From Bisporella sp. PMI_857 (lineage: Eukaryota; Ascomycota; Leotiomycetes; Helotiales; Helotiaceae), in assembly GCA_021307315.1 (NCBI GenBank), contig JAJSPD010000097.1, positions 85,171-149,170 of the forward strand: a DNA stretch of 64,000 bases, written 5' to 3'. This document shows positions 48,213 to 60,479 of the stretch, piece by piece. Numbering within the stretch: position 1 is the stretch's first letter; each line of letters begins with the position of its first letter. The position numbers and the translations under genes were made by a program. The notes beneath the pieces were generated by a model. That model was given only the letters and a program-made list of their open reading frames with translations. It was not told where the DNA came from and did no database searches.

Positions 48213-50362
48213 TTATACGTATTCCGCGGTCACTGCCTTATATCGCTTGCCTTCCATCCGATAATTAGTATTCGGTTAAGGTTCCAGCTTTCCATGTGGG
48301 AAGGATTTAATACTCACCCTTATGCAGCAGCTCATATTTAGTAGATCCTGACTGATACGTTACCTCTATAGAAAAACGAAAAATATAGTAAAGTTCGTCA
48401 TCGTCTCCCATCTCCATTTCTAGTGCATTCGAAGGCAGATCATCTAACGTCGTATGAAGTCGGACCAACTCCACAACCTTTTCATCAGAATATACCACCG
48501 CTGGGCGGTCTGTACGATCGCAATAGATGATATGCTTGTACTCGCTGGGTCTTCCGTCTGACACAAGACTATGCCTCCGAAATGGAAAAGTGAATAGAGT
48601 ATCCTCTCTGATAGCATCGCCCTTTGAATTGTACAGTCAGAACATTTTAGAAAAAGCTCGTATTTGAGCAGTAATACCTTAGTAATAAACCACGACATAG
48701 CTGATGTCACCCACTGGCCGCTAAACTCTTGGAAGTATCTAAGCTGGCTTAGCTTTGTGTTGATTCGACATTCTGCAAAATAATACTTACCGCTGAGACA
48801 TCAAATGTTTTGTTTCGTCGAACTCGATGTTGCAGACAACTCCAATGTGCTTTCGTGCGACTCGCGAAGTTAAACGGACTTTTGCATGCTGAGAGTCGCA
48901 ATCAGAGAGCCCTCTAAGAAGAGCACCTCGAACAACAGCGCTCCAGCCATAGCCCGGCTGAAGGATTACAGTCGTCTTAGTGACAGTCTCTTTAAGCCGT
49001 TCGAGTAAATACTGACTGCCACCAAATCCTCCAACTAGCAGGACTGCTTTAACCTCTCTCTTAGTGCTCCGAATTTGCTTCCGGACCAGTTGCACCACTT
49101 CGTCTATAACAGGTTTAAGTATTTCTCGAACGTCGTCCGGTGGGAGTGTTAGTTTATTTCTTCGGATTCCAAGGCGGGGGTTAGTAGCAAGCCCAGGAAC
49201 GGGAACCCAGTAGTTTGGGTTTGAGACATTAGGGGAGTATTCTCGCTTGATCTAGTAACGCCATAATCAGCGCCGGCTCCCTACAGTTGGATTATAACAT
49301 ACCTCCTCTTCAAACTTCTTCATAGCATCACTGACAGTCTCATCATCAAATCCTTCTTCTTGCCCTAGCTTGGACACCAGAAATTCTTGAAATCTTCGAT
49401 TCAGGTATGTACTCCCACAGAGTCCTCCACTGCCGGGAGCTGCCTCCTTCACTTGCAGGACAGGCTCAAGCTGTTCAATGGTGTATGAGATCAAATCGAC
49501 GGTTCCCCCTCCAGCGTCGCAAACAACAAATGTGTCTCCGTTCGATAGACCCCCAAGCTCTTTGCGAAAGAGAGCGTATGTTGCTGCCGCCTCCTATAAC
49601 AGTTAGGATGATCGCAACCATGTCTCAATGCCAGACACCTACGGGTTCAGAAATCATTAGGATGGGTGCATTCTGGCCTAACCCGGCCGTCTCTGCCGCT
49701 TGCAGTGTTTTCTCCTTCGCCGCGTCGCTCCAAACAGCAGGTACCGTCAATATAAACTGAAGTGGTGTTTCTTGCGCTTGGTGTTGACCAAGTTGGCTCT
49801 GCAGGATACCTAGCAAGTGCCTCTTCAGTGCTCCAAGATAGTCGGCGGTGAGTTGTTGCGCTTTGTGCTGGTCGCCCGATGGAAGGCTGTTTGGAGGTGG
49901 GTAGCGCTTCGACAGTGCTGTGGTCGGGCTGTATTTCGAGTCCAGGTCTCTATCAAGGTATTAACATAAGCCATCTCATAGCTATTACACCGAACAGTAA
50001 CGGGAGAAAACTTACAGCTTGAACCACTGGTGACGATCGACGTCTCTTGGGATCTGAAACCCCCATTTGAACTCTGTGGGTTCATCTTCATCGTAGACGA
50101 TCTCTGTGGGAGCTTTCTCGCTACTTTTGGATGTGGAATGAGAGCCCGCTAGAGGCCACTGATCGATCAAGTTCGCGTGTCCCTACGCATAGTAAAATTT
50201 AAGCAGTCAATCTTCAATTCAGACTAGGAGAGAGGGGTTAAGGTATCTCACATCAAGAACTTTGGCCCACGCTACCCCGGAATATGTCGTGCCGAAGTCA
50301 ATTGCAACCGCAATTCTTCGGTCATGCAAAGAAAGCGCCTTGAATGGCCCAGAGAGCGACAT
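48213..50362 (-). CDS. Fungal Hsp70-like ATPase (actin-fold ATPase, HSPA12-like)
   Basis: Eight exons: 50362-50252, 50182-50016, 49949-49643, 49593-49303, 49251-48791, 48738-48678, 48621-48318 and 48250-48213, all GT-AG, introns 49-69 nt, joining exactly to 579 aa. Phosphate-1 loop AIDFGTTYSG (about 20-29), phosphate-2 VCDAGGGTVDL (about 219-229) and adenosine motif LLVGGFGGSQYLLERL (about 363-378) identify the Hsp70/actin ATPase fold. The C-terminal part is not a canonical DnaK substrate-binding domain but matches the short tail usual in this expanded fungal family (last exon GKRYKAVTAEYV). Function is unknown: probably an ATP-driven chaperone-like or scaffold protein in the cytosol. A longer upstream reading exists, but the start at 50362 directly precedes the conserved ATPase block. 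It is divergent from the gene at about 50802-52938. Confidence 0.92.
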
Positions 50363-50801
50363 GGTAGGTACTAGATAGGTACGGGAACTCTCAAAAGGAG
50401 AGCGTGAAACCAACCCGAGAGATATTACTTCGAGGAAGAAAATAGAGGCAGCAGCCATAGCATACTCCGCACAACAACATCTCCAGACTAGGCGTCCTCC
50501 AGACAAGACTGCATAGGAATAAGCGCTCGGGAATGCTTCATTTGCGGGTGCGGATAAGAGTGGCCCGAAGCGTGGCCAATTACAGCGAGCACATAAGGTT
50601 AGCCCCCTGGTCACGATAGACAGAACGACTGCATCATGTGTCACTTCCAACAAAACCCCACTGTTGGTTTCCCGACCTCTATGATTCGTTAACCGATGGG
50701 TACTTTGTGCCGGAAAGATGCAGACTGGCCTCACCACCAGCTTTTTGCATGTTTTGGACTGGGACTTCATGGAACTTCAACTCACGGTTCGTTGACACGC
50801 C
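50363..50801. other. Shared upstream region of divergent gene pair
   Basis: About 440 bp between the Hsp70-like gene (minus) and the partner gene (plus). It probably holds both promoters and an unresolved first exon of the plus-strand gene. Confidence 0.4.
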
Positions 50802-52938
50802 TTGAAACCCAATCTTAGAGATGGAGCGAAAGGGGAGCTCCTCAAGGACCAATGTGAGATTGAGAGTTTTCCTCCAAAATCTTATCCTTTCACCATTGCC
50901 ATAGCTGACAATTGGAATAAACAGTTGAAGGAGAAGATTCCCCCACAACCGCGGGTCACATCCTCCCATCTCAATATCCATGACGAGGAAGTCCTGGGTC
51001 AAGGCCCGGGTGGTGTTGAGTTAGTAGATACCTCTCACCCTGGTGGCATACGATCGCAAGCCACGATAGGAAGTGAGAGAGGCACACAGGCTATCCAGTC
51101 ACAGGCAGACTGGTTGGGCCTATCAGCTTCACTTGCACCCCGGGCACTTCAGGAACATCGAAACAAAGAATGTGAGCTTCAGGACGACCCCAAAGGTATA
51201 GTTAGACCCTTGATGTAGGTTACACCAACTGTCACTGACATAGAATAGTCAAGCGAAGCCAAAGTTTCCCTTTAAAAGAATCTCAAACGAAAGATCCGCA
51301 ATCCAGCCGCTCCTATCCCTTAAATGAACACTACGCAAAAATAGAGTCCGAAAATAAACAGCTTCAAAAGCAGTTGGCAGATTACAAGACCGCTTGTTCC
51401 AGTTCCCAGAAATTACTTGCAGAGTCAAGAGCCCGTGGAGCCCAGCTCCACGAACGTCTCGAAGAAGCTACAGCTACTATTTTTCGAATAAGGCCACGAA
51501 GACAAGAGCGTACGGAAAACGAAATCCAAGGAGATTTCCATACATTGTCAGAATCGATCAAGAACTGGATTGAAACAAACTGTGATGGCTTTCTGGAAGA
51601 TGACTATCATGGGTTTGAGCCTATGTTCAATCGTTCTATAGATGGAGGTCCTGGAGTGGAATCTATCTTGAAGAGGTTTCAGCTGAACGCCCAGGAGCTG
51701 ATAGAACTCAAAGAGCATATACTTGCGGCGATTATAATGCGCTACCTGTTTGACGCAATTCTGAATCGTCCTTTTTCAAACCTGCTCAATGAGGGAGAAG
51801 AGGGTTTATTAACTGCCATCTATGAGGGAATGGCAACAACGGACCCCCCAAAAGGCAATCTTCTCTACCCCTTACGTGTTAGTGATAACTCTAACGATTT
51901 ACTGGCTCCCAGATCTGCCCACGATCCGCACTTGGAAAAGTGATACAGCAACGGCGATCGATAGCCACCCAGGATTCGCCTCTCGATTTCGGGAGATTGA
52001 AGATCGGCATACTACAAACTTTTATCGTTGTCTTCAAAGCGTACTTTCAGATCACCACAACGAACAGGACACAATGAACTCGATTTACAAAGGAATAGTT
52101 GCACCTGCCATAGCACTTGCTCGGAAAGTATGTGTCAGCCGAAGCCTTAGTTATTCCCATTAATGAGCGCATTTCCTAATCAGAATAGGTTCAATCGGCG
52201 TCAAGTATCTGGGAGTTCAAGTACTCTGAATGGTGCGACTGCCATCCAGGGGAGTTTATGGCTGAAATACCAAACTTTCTTGCTATTATTGAAGATTACC
52301 GGTGCATTAACCTGTCTGCCCGCGCAAAGCAATTGAAACCGGCAACCGATTTGGCAACAGTGGGTCAACAGCGAAACCTTGCATATGTGCTAGACATGTT
52401 TCCGGGATTGTACTGCCAGAGAATTACATCAGGAGGCTCTCAACCAAGAACGACAGTCAGCCAGCCTGTATTGCTAGTCAGTTTTGCCCCAAGCATATCT
52501 CAACAGAGCACACATCACTCGGATTCCAGAGATATGACGAATGAGCAAACAAGAGCACGAGTACCTACTGCCTCTCATTCTAACCGCTCAGAAAATGCTG
52601 AGAGCAGAGCAACAAACAATTCTCGAGCACCGCCCACCGCTCCGGCTCTCTCTCGCCCCGATGATCTTGATTCCGCAAAGATTATAGACGAAGAATGGCC
52701 TCCACTTGGGGTTATGAATCGGATGGATTACAGGGCAGAGCGTTATAACCAGGGAGACAGAGCCATGTTTGATTCCGGAGTGGAAAAAGGCTCTTCGATG
52801 CATTCCCAATCGTCACGGTATCACACAGAAGGGCGAGGCTCCCGCGGAGAAGCTCAGAAAAGTCGGCTACCATCACCATCTCACCCTGCACCGCAAGGTG
52901 AAGGATTCATCGGGAAGGTCATAAAATTATTGCACTGA
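50802..52938 (+). CDS. Unrecognised protein divergent from the Hsp70-like gene
   Basis: At least four exons: to 51195, 51249-51854 (or 51875), 51913-52127 and 52189-52938. The first intron (gtatag...aatag, 53 nt) joins DPK|VKRSQSFP. The third (gtatgt...aatag, 61 nt) joins ARK|VQSASSIWEF. The second is either GC-AG from 51855 (58 nt, AAAAG|gcaatc) or GT-AG from 51876 (37 nt, very short); both keep frame. The true start is not resolved: the reading frame is open from about 50790 with no ATG, so an upstream exon is needed. The protein has a coiled-coil-like segment (ESENKQLQKQLADY...), an acidic helical core (SESIKNWIETNCDGFLEDDYHGF), and a long Ser/Arg/Gln-rich disordered tail with EEWPPLG. I recognise no family, and the pairing with the Hsp70-like gene is the best functional hint. 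Confidence 0.7.
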
Positions 52939-54831
52939 GCATCTGAGCTGGTATGATGTAACAACTTGTCGCCACCCAACCCAAAGAATAGCATGTTCAA
53001 AAATGAAAATTCTGTCGACCACATCATCATTCGTTGCCAGGAGTTCTGTGATTGAAATTTAAAAATAGCTGTCCTGAAGTACAAAGTGCTTTTGCGACGT
53101 ACTTGTATCTAGCCTGTGAATTCAATAAACGAAAATGAAATTCTTATTCTCTAAATTCGCCTCATTATTAAACGCCCTGTTACCTATACTTGTAACGATC
53201 GTGTGTTATGACCTGACTTCCCTAGCCCCTGCACTCCCTGAGCCTGTCTCAGGAAGCGACCCACAGGGCAAGTTCTGTATATATACAGACTCGTCGTCCT
53301 TTTGCCTCTTTTCTTTTTCTCTCTCTTTAGCTTTAGATCCTTTGTATATAGGCAGAATCTAGGAGATCACAGACAGGACGTCGTCGCCGACTTATCTGTG
53401 CCTTATGCCTCTTACGTGTCGTCACAATACTATCGCTTCCCTTTACTTTGGTTACTGATTTCCAACTCTCTCGTACTTATAATCGACTTATTAACTATTT
53501 TGTTATCTCGATTAGCTAGGTAGAGAATTGAGACTTGTTCCTTGGTGCTTTGGTTAGTATTGTGGCAAGATCTATTTTCGAAGGCTCTTTTGAAGAATTC
53601 CTCTGGCGATTTCTTAGTTAGTATTATAAAGAGTAATACTAAGAATAGAAGACTGTAGCAGGCTTATTCACGGTCACTATTGGGAGATGTGCAGGGACTG
53701 GATGACCTGTATTGACTATAAGTTGACTAAAGACTAAAGGTCTACGGATGAGACTGTAGATATTCCTATTCGTGTCATCATGTGACAGGTTAGCTGTATC
53801 CGGTGTGGCTGGTCAACCAATGCGTCTGTACTGAACCACCTAAAATGCTTAACAAGTAAAGCAATAACAAGCGTAGATAGTTAAGTAAAAAAAATAAGGT
53901 TGTTTGATAAGTTGAAACAAGAGGCTAGAAATTGGCTAGTAACTGGTGATGAAGTAGAGATCTACAGGTCATAGAGACATAAAGGATTTATAGCAAACAG
54001 CAGCAGACTTACTCCTGAATAAGGTTATAAAGGCCTTTCTTCTTTCATAGTAATCCGCAGTGTAACGTGAATCTGTCCAAGTGAGAGTTCAGTTTGGGAC
54101 CCCTGGTTGGGCTCCCTCCGACTAACCGTTAAAATGTAACAAAAATATGAAAGCTCAGGAGCTACTCTCAGGCGGCTCAGGTTGCTCAGGTGATTGAAGT
54201 GAGCCGAGGGTGATTAGCGGCTGAGTAGAAGCGGCAAGTTTACTAACCTGCCTTGGGAGAAGGAAAGAAAAGGTTGTGTCCGACTACTATAATAGGGCCT
54301 TGGCAGCTTTTTTCAAGTGGGTAAATACTTGCATCACAATACCCGAAAATACTAGTTGATTCAGCCTGGTCATCTTTTTAGCAGAGAAGAAAGTGACTAC
54401 AATACAAATTTATATCAAGGATACTTGACCTAGGTACACTTCTTATAGTGATAGCACTTCAGGCCAAGATGTCATTGACCAGTGACTATTTGAATTACCA
54501 TTTGTGAGAGGTGTGATGCATGTATATTTGTGAGGAGAGCGCCTAGTGATCAATTTCGAAATCTTGAATCAGTAAACCAACATGACAACAACTAGTTCCC
54601 AAAACAATGGGCAAAAACGAGTGAGAAAGCATCAAAAACGCCGTGAATATTAAAAATTGACCTCCAAAAGGAGTGACCCCGTTCCGTGGAGTATCCTGAT
54701 AGATCCGCCTCACGGCTACTTTACTATCGATGTGAGTCCCACCACAGGTCCTTAGTCTAATCACTCTAGGTGTCGCTCTCAGCACTATCTGTAGGTGCTT
54801 CATTTTATCCTTCTTCAAATAATTCTCGTTC
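52939..54831. other. Repeat-rich spacer, possible LTR relic
   Basis: The part at about 53199-53530 has the look of a retrotransposon LTR: a TGTTATGACC start, TATATA with GCAGAATCTAGG, and pyrimidine-rich tracts. Neither a second LTR nor coding region was found, so this is a weak call. From about 54160 to 54235 TCAGG/TGAGC words recur, as at 47.2 kb. The last 300 bp adjoin the 3' end of the NB-ARC/TPR remnant. No gene is supported. Confidence 0.3.
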
Positions 54832-57800
54832 TCATCGATACAACATTCCAACTAGGCTGTCATACTCTTGCTCTTCTCCCTCACCCTTTGCAAACAATCC
54901 TTTTGCAAGTAATGTCGTCTTGGTTTTCTCCGCGGCCTCACTGTAAGCCTTCGCTTCTGCTGTCATTCCCTGGCGCTCCATCATTTGCGACATTCGCCAT
55001 TTCACCCTCGCCGAGTCGGCCTGAGTTTTCTTCCCAGCTTCGTTCATTTGCGCGATTGTCAAGGCATCTCTGAAAAGTCGAAGTGCGTCCATATCCTTTT
55101 CCTGGCGCATGCACACAACACCCAGTTGAAACTTTGCTGCGCCTACACTTGCGTGCGTTGGCTTACCATCGGACATCAACATGATGGACCTCTCGAGATA
55201 AGTGTACGCATCATCTAATTTGTCCTCGCATGCGGCCATTTTTCCAAGTATGTATGCAGATCTATACACAAAATTTAGTAAATAACCAGGGAACATTCAT
55301 TAGCATTGACGTACTCGCCATGATAGTGACTATCTTTCCCGTGGATCAGAGTCTGCCAATATTTCGCTTTCTTCAGATCCGTCTTGGGGGCATTGTAGTT
55401 GCCGACAACGAAATAACTTCGACCGCGATTACGGAGGTAGCGGTCTGGATTGAACTTGAGCTTTTCATCGTGTTTAGTGGGGCTGTTCTAAATTGCTTTG
55501 ATCTGGTGTTCGATTCCCTTGGAAGCTTGCCAGAGCGCAGCGTATTGAACCCCTACTGCACTGTATGCATTGGCTAGGTCCACACTGCCAGCAGCGGACT
55601 TCTCTAGGTGAATCCTAAGCACATCTTGGTCATATTCAAATGCAATATGAGTATGTCCCTGCCGTCCATGTATTGTTCCAGCCGTATCAGCTAGGCCAGT
55701 GTACGCGAGGGATTTCTTGTCAACGCAATTGAGGAATGCAACTTCTATTAATGACTCGGCTGCAGTGAAGGAACCCGTCTCCTGAAGATACCTGAATAGA
55801 ATATTAGCCACACGCCTCGCCGGAAAGGGGGTTGACGGGAAATGTTACCAAGCAGCATCAGTAATTAGATGCGCCAGTGGCTCAGACGATGAGAAAAACG
55901 CCAAGTTTCCAAGCTCTACATATCGGTTTGCCAATGCTTGTACATGTTGAATCAAGCTGGAGCAGATTTCCAGCGGGTGTAGAGATGGCGTCCTGCGGTT
56001 CTCGAGAAGCTACTTTCTAGTAAATTTATCGAAACATCGAAAGGCGTGCGACGATCTTCAAGATCATCAGGTCGAAATAGGCTTGCTGAGTGAGACGATG
56101 GAGAGAGATTAGAGAAGTCTCTCCATTCAAGCTCACTAGAGAAAAGCTGGCAAGCCTTTGCTTGGCTTCGTCAAGACTGTCGATCATTAAGTCATGGCTA
56201 TTGCTGACTGAAAGAGTACTTACAGTATTTCATGATCTAGGAACGCATATTCTGTTGAAAGCTGTTTGCCTTCGGTGAAGATAAACTCGGGAATTTTAGT
56301 AGGAGCTAAAAAACAGAGGAGCATCAGAAACTTAGAAGCTTCTAGGGTCAAGCTGCTCCCAGACTGAGTCGAGGTCCCTATCGCAGTAAGGATTCTTTGA
56401 GCCCCTTGTCGGCTCCTTATTCAATATTTGGCGGTTTCTATTGTAGAACGGCAGAAACTGCTCCACACTCTTCTTCCGGTGTTTGATCTGTTTTCCGGCG
56501 ATTTCCAAAGCAAGTGCAAGACCACCAAGTCTTTCGGACAGTCTCTGCGAGTACTTTATATCCTCACCAGTAGTGACTCTTTGCCCAAGCCGCTTCAGAA
56601 TAAAATCACCACCCTCTTGTGCTGTAAAAGTCGGGACCTCGATCAATTTATTGACAAGCAACCCAACTTGAAACTTGCTCCGGCAGGTGACAATGATGTT
56701 ACTATGGCCTGCTGTCGGCCATATTGGCTGTAGCTTGGTTTCTTCTTCAACGTTGTCGAAAATTAGTAGCCATTTGATTTCTGGGGCAATTTGTCTGTAC
56801 AATATCCGAGCATTGCCAAATGTGCTTATCCAATAACTTACCTGTTCTCTGGAGATATTCCAAAACCAGGTCTCGATTCCGGTCTGGAGTATTTGATGGA
56901 AGCACACCCGGCAACTTCATCTTTTGTGCAACTTTGTTGAATGAACTGGCAACCTCGGTTTCTTTCTCGCTCGATATCCATATGATGATAGGAACGCCTT
57001 CACTTCCTTGCTGGGACGCATACTCCAGTGCGATCTGAGACTTACCAATTCCACCAGTTCCCCAAAATACAACTAACTTAATTCGTTTGTCGGCGTCCTT
57101 GTCGGCGAGCGCATCTCGGGTTCTTTCGAGAATTGATTGCCATCCATAAAAGCCAGGATTGTGGTCAAATGGAAGAAAGTGGCACGGGAGAAAGATCTCC
57201 CAACGTTCCATATTGGCATGAGCCATAGTAAGACCTTCGAGTCTCCTTGCCAATTCTGCATTTGTCTGGCTCAACTGCCTGATGTTGTGGGCTTCGGCGA
57301 TATTCTTCAGATAATAAGCTTTGTCTGCAATGTCCTTTAGTATTGTTGAAAACTTTGAGCGAACACTCCCCCGGACATAACAGCGGTAGCAGCCTCTATG
57401 TCGTTTTTGCGGAAGTGCTTGATGGCAATTGCTGAACAAGACAACAGATCAACTAAATATCAAATAGAGTTTTCAGGAATTCAGGATCGAGTTGAATACT
57501 CTCGCTATAAATCTCAAACAGAGTGAGACTCTTGTGAATACCAGCCAGTAGTTCTACTATCTCACTAAGCGTCTTTTCGGATTTGGTTGCTAGCTATTTT
57601 ACAGTCAATTGTTGTATGAAAGTTAACATAGTAGCAAGCCCACTTGAATGAGAAGGCTCATGCTCCCCAAACGCAAGCAGTGGAAATAGTGTTTGGCCCC
57701 ATGAATAGGAGCACGACCGTAATAAACGTGTTCAGCGTTTGTAATTGTGGCACGATCCGATTCAGCAATCTTGGTATTGCCCCACCACTACTATACTGCG

Positions 57801-57978
57801 TCTCCAGGTTTCCAATAGCGGTAATTAAAGCATTCGGGCTCTCAAACATCACAATGGTATCATAATCATCATCCCCGAGGACAGCACGACAGTGCTGCAT
57901 GGCATCGTGCCAGACTTGTTCGCAATTCGACCTGCTGTAGTACATTCCGTTAGTGAATGGCTTCTTTGTCACCACCAT
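54832..57978 (-). pseudogene. NB-ARC/TPR (fungal NLR-like STAND) gene, decayed
   Basis: The minus strand shows the full order of a fungal STAND protein. A helical N-terminal region starts at ATG 57978 (MVVTKKPF..., LETQYSS). It is followed by KHFRKNDIEAATAVMSGGVF, then NB-ARC with Walker A FWGTGGIGKSQIALEY (about 57065-57018), Walker B EIKWLLIFDNVEEE and GGLALALEIAG, a winged-helix-like region (CFLAPTKIPEFIF, SLHRLTQQAYF) and TPR-like helices (55811-55488 and 55296-54832). Splice junctions work (for example 56841-56781), but the frame breaks at about 57642 (GGAGC|ATGAGCC), about 57467, about 57352 and about 56354. Most breaks look like one lost base. Such proteins act as non-self sensors or cell-death switches. 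It is called a pseudogene on this sequence. Confidence 0.75.
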
Positions 57979-58665
57979 GGCTATCGACGTACGTATGCTC
58001 CATCCTGTTTCCCCCCGAGATACCCGATGGAGCTTTGTCGGGACGAGCAGTGTGCACTTGAAACTTATGCGGCTCAAAATATATTCAAAATTTGTGTACC
58101 AGGAGGTAAGGCTGTGGTAGAAGACCTGCGGCTGCACCACTCCCCCAGACAGGCGTGGCCCCATCAACACTCTTGCACATGCAAGTCCTGTACCACTCTT
58201 TCGCTACATGGACCCCAACCCCATTGTCACAACTTATTGTCAACACGAGATTACTTCACTTTTATCGCTAATTCCACTCACTACTGGACTTCACTCTTTC
58301 TTGGATGAATCTGAGCATCCTGGAAGTGTTCGGTGACTGCTCGCTGGTTTGTGGTGTATTCCCAAAAAGGTTCTGTTGCTGAAACTCGGCTTCTCAGCAC
58401 ATGCATCTTTATTTTCTAGTGTGTATAATTCATTTCTAAATAAGGATCTTGTTGAGCATCTGTCATCAAGCAGAGCCTCGCCTCTCACGTAGCCTCATAT
58501 TGCATGACCGTTCGATATCTTTTCGGCTCACGAACGCTGCTGTTCTCTGTAAGCTTCACATCTTTCACCCTTCTCATCTCACTCACCATCCCGCTTCGGC
58601 AGAAAGTCATCCACTGGCGGAATATCTGGAATGTCAACTCTGGCTCCAGATCATTCGGCTCAGCC
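57979..58665. other. Spacer upstream of NLR remnant and AKR gene
   Basis: Divergent spacer. Frames on both strands continue from neighbouring genes but lack domains. It should contain the promoters of both flanking genes. Confidence 0.4.
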
Positions 58666-59653
58666 ATGCCTCTTCCTTCTCTACCGCTAAAAGATGGTAG
58701 CACCATCCCATTCGTGAGTATTCCCCCTCGACTTTCTTGCAGCATTAACACTTGCTTTTGCAGATCGGTTTCGGCACAGGCACGGCCTGGTACAAGGAAG
58801 ATCCGAATGAGCCCTTCAATCGTGATTTAGTCGAGCTTCTTAAGGCTGCCATCAAACATGGTTTCCGTCATATTGATGGTGCCGATGCCTATGGGACCGA
58901 AGAGGAGATAGGAGTTGCCATCAAAGAGTCAGGTGTGCCACGGGATCAGCTCTTCGTCACTACAAAAGTCTTTGAAGGCTATAAAGATGTCCCAGCTGCC
59001 ATCAAAGCCAGCTTGGAAAAGCTTCAATTGGAATTCGTCGATCTGTGAGCATACATCAGTTTTAGTTGCTTTGCTACAAAGTCGCTGACTGAAATTTTCA
59101 CTAGGTACCTCATTACTCGCCATATATCATGAAGAAACCAAAAGAGTTACAAAGCACGTGGCTGGCAATGGAGAAAGTCAAGCAGTCTGGATTGGCAAAA
59201 TCGATCGGTGTTGCTAGCCATCAACGACCTCGTCTTGAGACCATTCTGGAAATAGCGACTATCATTCCGGCAATCAACCAGTTGGAATTTCATCCATACC
59301 TCCAACGAGCGCACAACTATCTGCCGTGGATGGGAGAGAAGGGTATTGAGGTAGCAAGCTTCAATGGTCTCACTCCAATCCGTAGTGGCGCTCCAGGGCC
59401 TCTTGATGAGCCACTGGCGAGAATTGCTAAAAGTCATGGAGTTTCTGAGAATGCTGTTTTGCTTAAGTGGCAGATTGGTCAGAACGTGGTTCCAATAACA
59501 ACTACTTCAAAGGCTGAAAGACTGGATGAGTACTTCAAGGCGGTGGACCTGAATCTGACACGGGAAGAGGTTGAAGAGATCACACAGATTGGTCTCACCC
59601 ATCATTTCAGGGCCTGGGCACCAAATCGATTTGACCCCGATGATAGGTCTTAG
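58666..59653 (+). pseudogene. Aldo-keto reductase with frameshift at the catalytic His
   Basis: Three exons: 58666-58713, 58764-59044 and 59105-59653. Introns are 50 nt (gtgagt...tgcag) and 60 nt (gtgagc...actag). AKR marks: GFGTGTAWYK, GFRHIDGADAYGTEEEIG (catalytic Asp and Tyr), LFVTTKVF (catalytic Lys), then VDLYLI across intron 2. Here CATTACTCGCC stands where family members have ATT-CAC-TCG-CCA (Ile-His-Ser-Pro): one C is missing at about 59114-59115, inside the catalytic His codon. The rest (SPYIMKKPKELQ, KSIGVASHQRP, INQLEFHPYLQ, LLKWQIGQNVVPITT) continues one frame over to 59653. With the base restored the length is 292 aa, normal for NADPH-dependent AKRs that reduce aldehydes or sugars. 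It is either a recent pseudogene or a sequencing error. Confidence 0.88.
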
Positions 59654-60479
59654 AAAGCATTTGGACTGAGAGGGTTTTGATACTCATGATACTCATCTCA
59701 TTGAATCCGATCCAAGTAGTGAGAGAACTTGGGATCGATTAAAATACCAATAAAACGAGAATTTGCATCAACACTTACCTTTGATATATTACCTCTTGTA
59801 TCTGTGTCTGATGTTCCTTGTGAGCACAAGTGCATTGAGCTGGTGGACGAGGCTCTATTGATGCCCAAGCTAGATTCTCGATGTTAGGTATCCCTTAAGC
59901 AGCGATTTTCTGCATGCAAATTATATATACCTGGAAACTCGATTTGTGTTGCCGAGCGTAGGATGTCCATATTCTCATTTCTTCGACGCACTGCTCTGGT
60001 AGTCTTCTGCAGCTCTTACCCACTCCCATCGCGCCGCTTTTTCGCGGTCCGAAGGGCCGCCGACGGCACCAAACATTGAGATTGGTTGTTCTAATGTTCT
60101 GAACTACCTGCAACTACCTACAGCAATAAACCTGTATTAAACTCGCAGCCCTCAACCAAGCGCATCCGGGTTCGATTCTGCCTGCACCTGACAATTCAGA
60201 ATGTAGCCAGTGATGAGGTTCCGAAGGATGAAACAAGGGAAGTACAGGATTTGGGAAACTTTGATATTGTGACACCTTTCTATTCTACCCAATATACGGT
60301 GATGCATGAACGGACTTCTGCTCTCACAAGTTCATAAAGCAGACAAAATTTCGAGGCTTCAAAAGCCCTAACCACCTTTCAAGGCGATGATAACAAACTA
60401 GATCTTGGATTTAGCTACTAATCATCTTCCATCCATCAATACGCGCATAGTGACAGACTTTGTGGCACCTGATACTATT
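59654..60479. other. Intergenic stretch with tRNA-like 3' fragment
   Basis: Near 60170-60190 the word GGTTCGATTC (a tRNA B-box match) is followed by CTGCCTGCACC, but no A box, cloverleaf or matching acceptor stem can be drawn upstream. It is at most a tRNA-derived fragment. No other feature seen. Confidence 0.35.

Noticed and set aside
53199..53530. Solo LTR
   Set aside because: Composition and TG start resemble an LTR, but no CA end, duplication or second copy was established; mentioned only as a possibility.
60150..60195. tRNA gene suggested by GGTTCGATTC
   Set aside because: The T-stem does not pair, no A box and no acceptor stem can be found; at most a tRNA-derived fragment.
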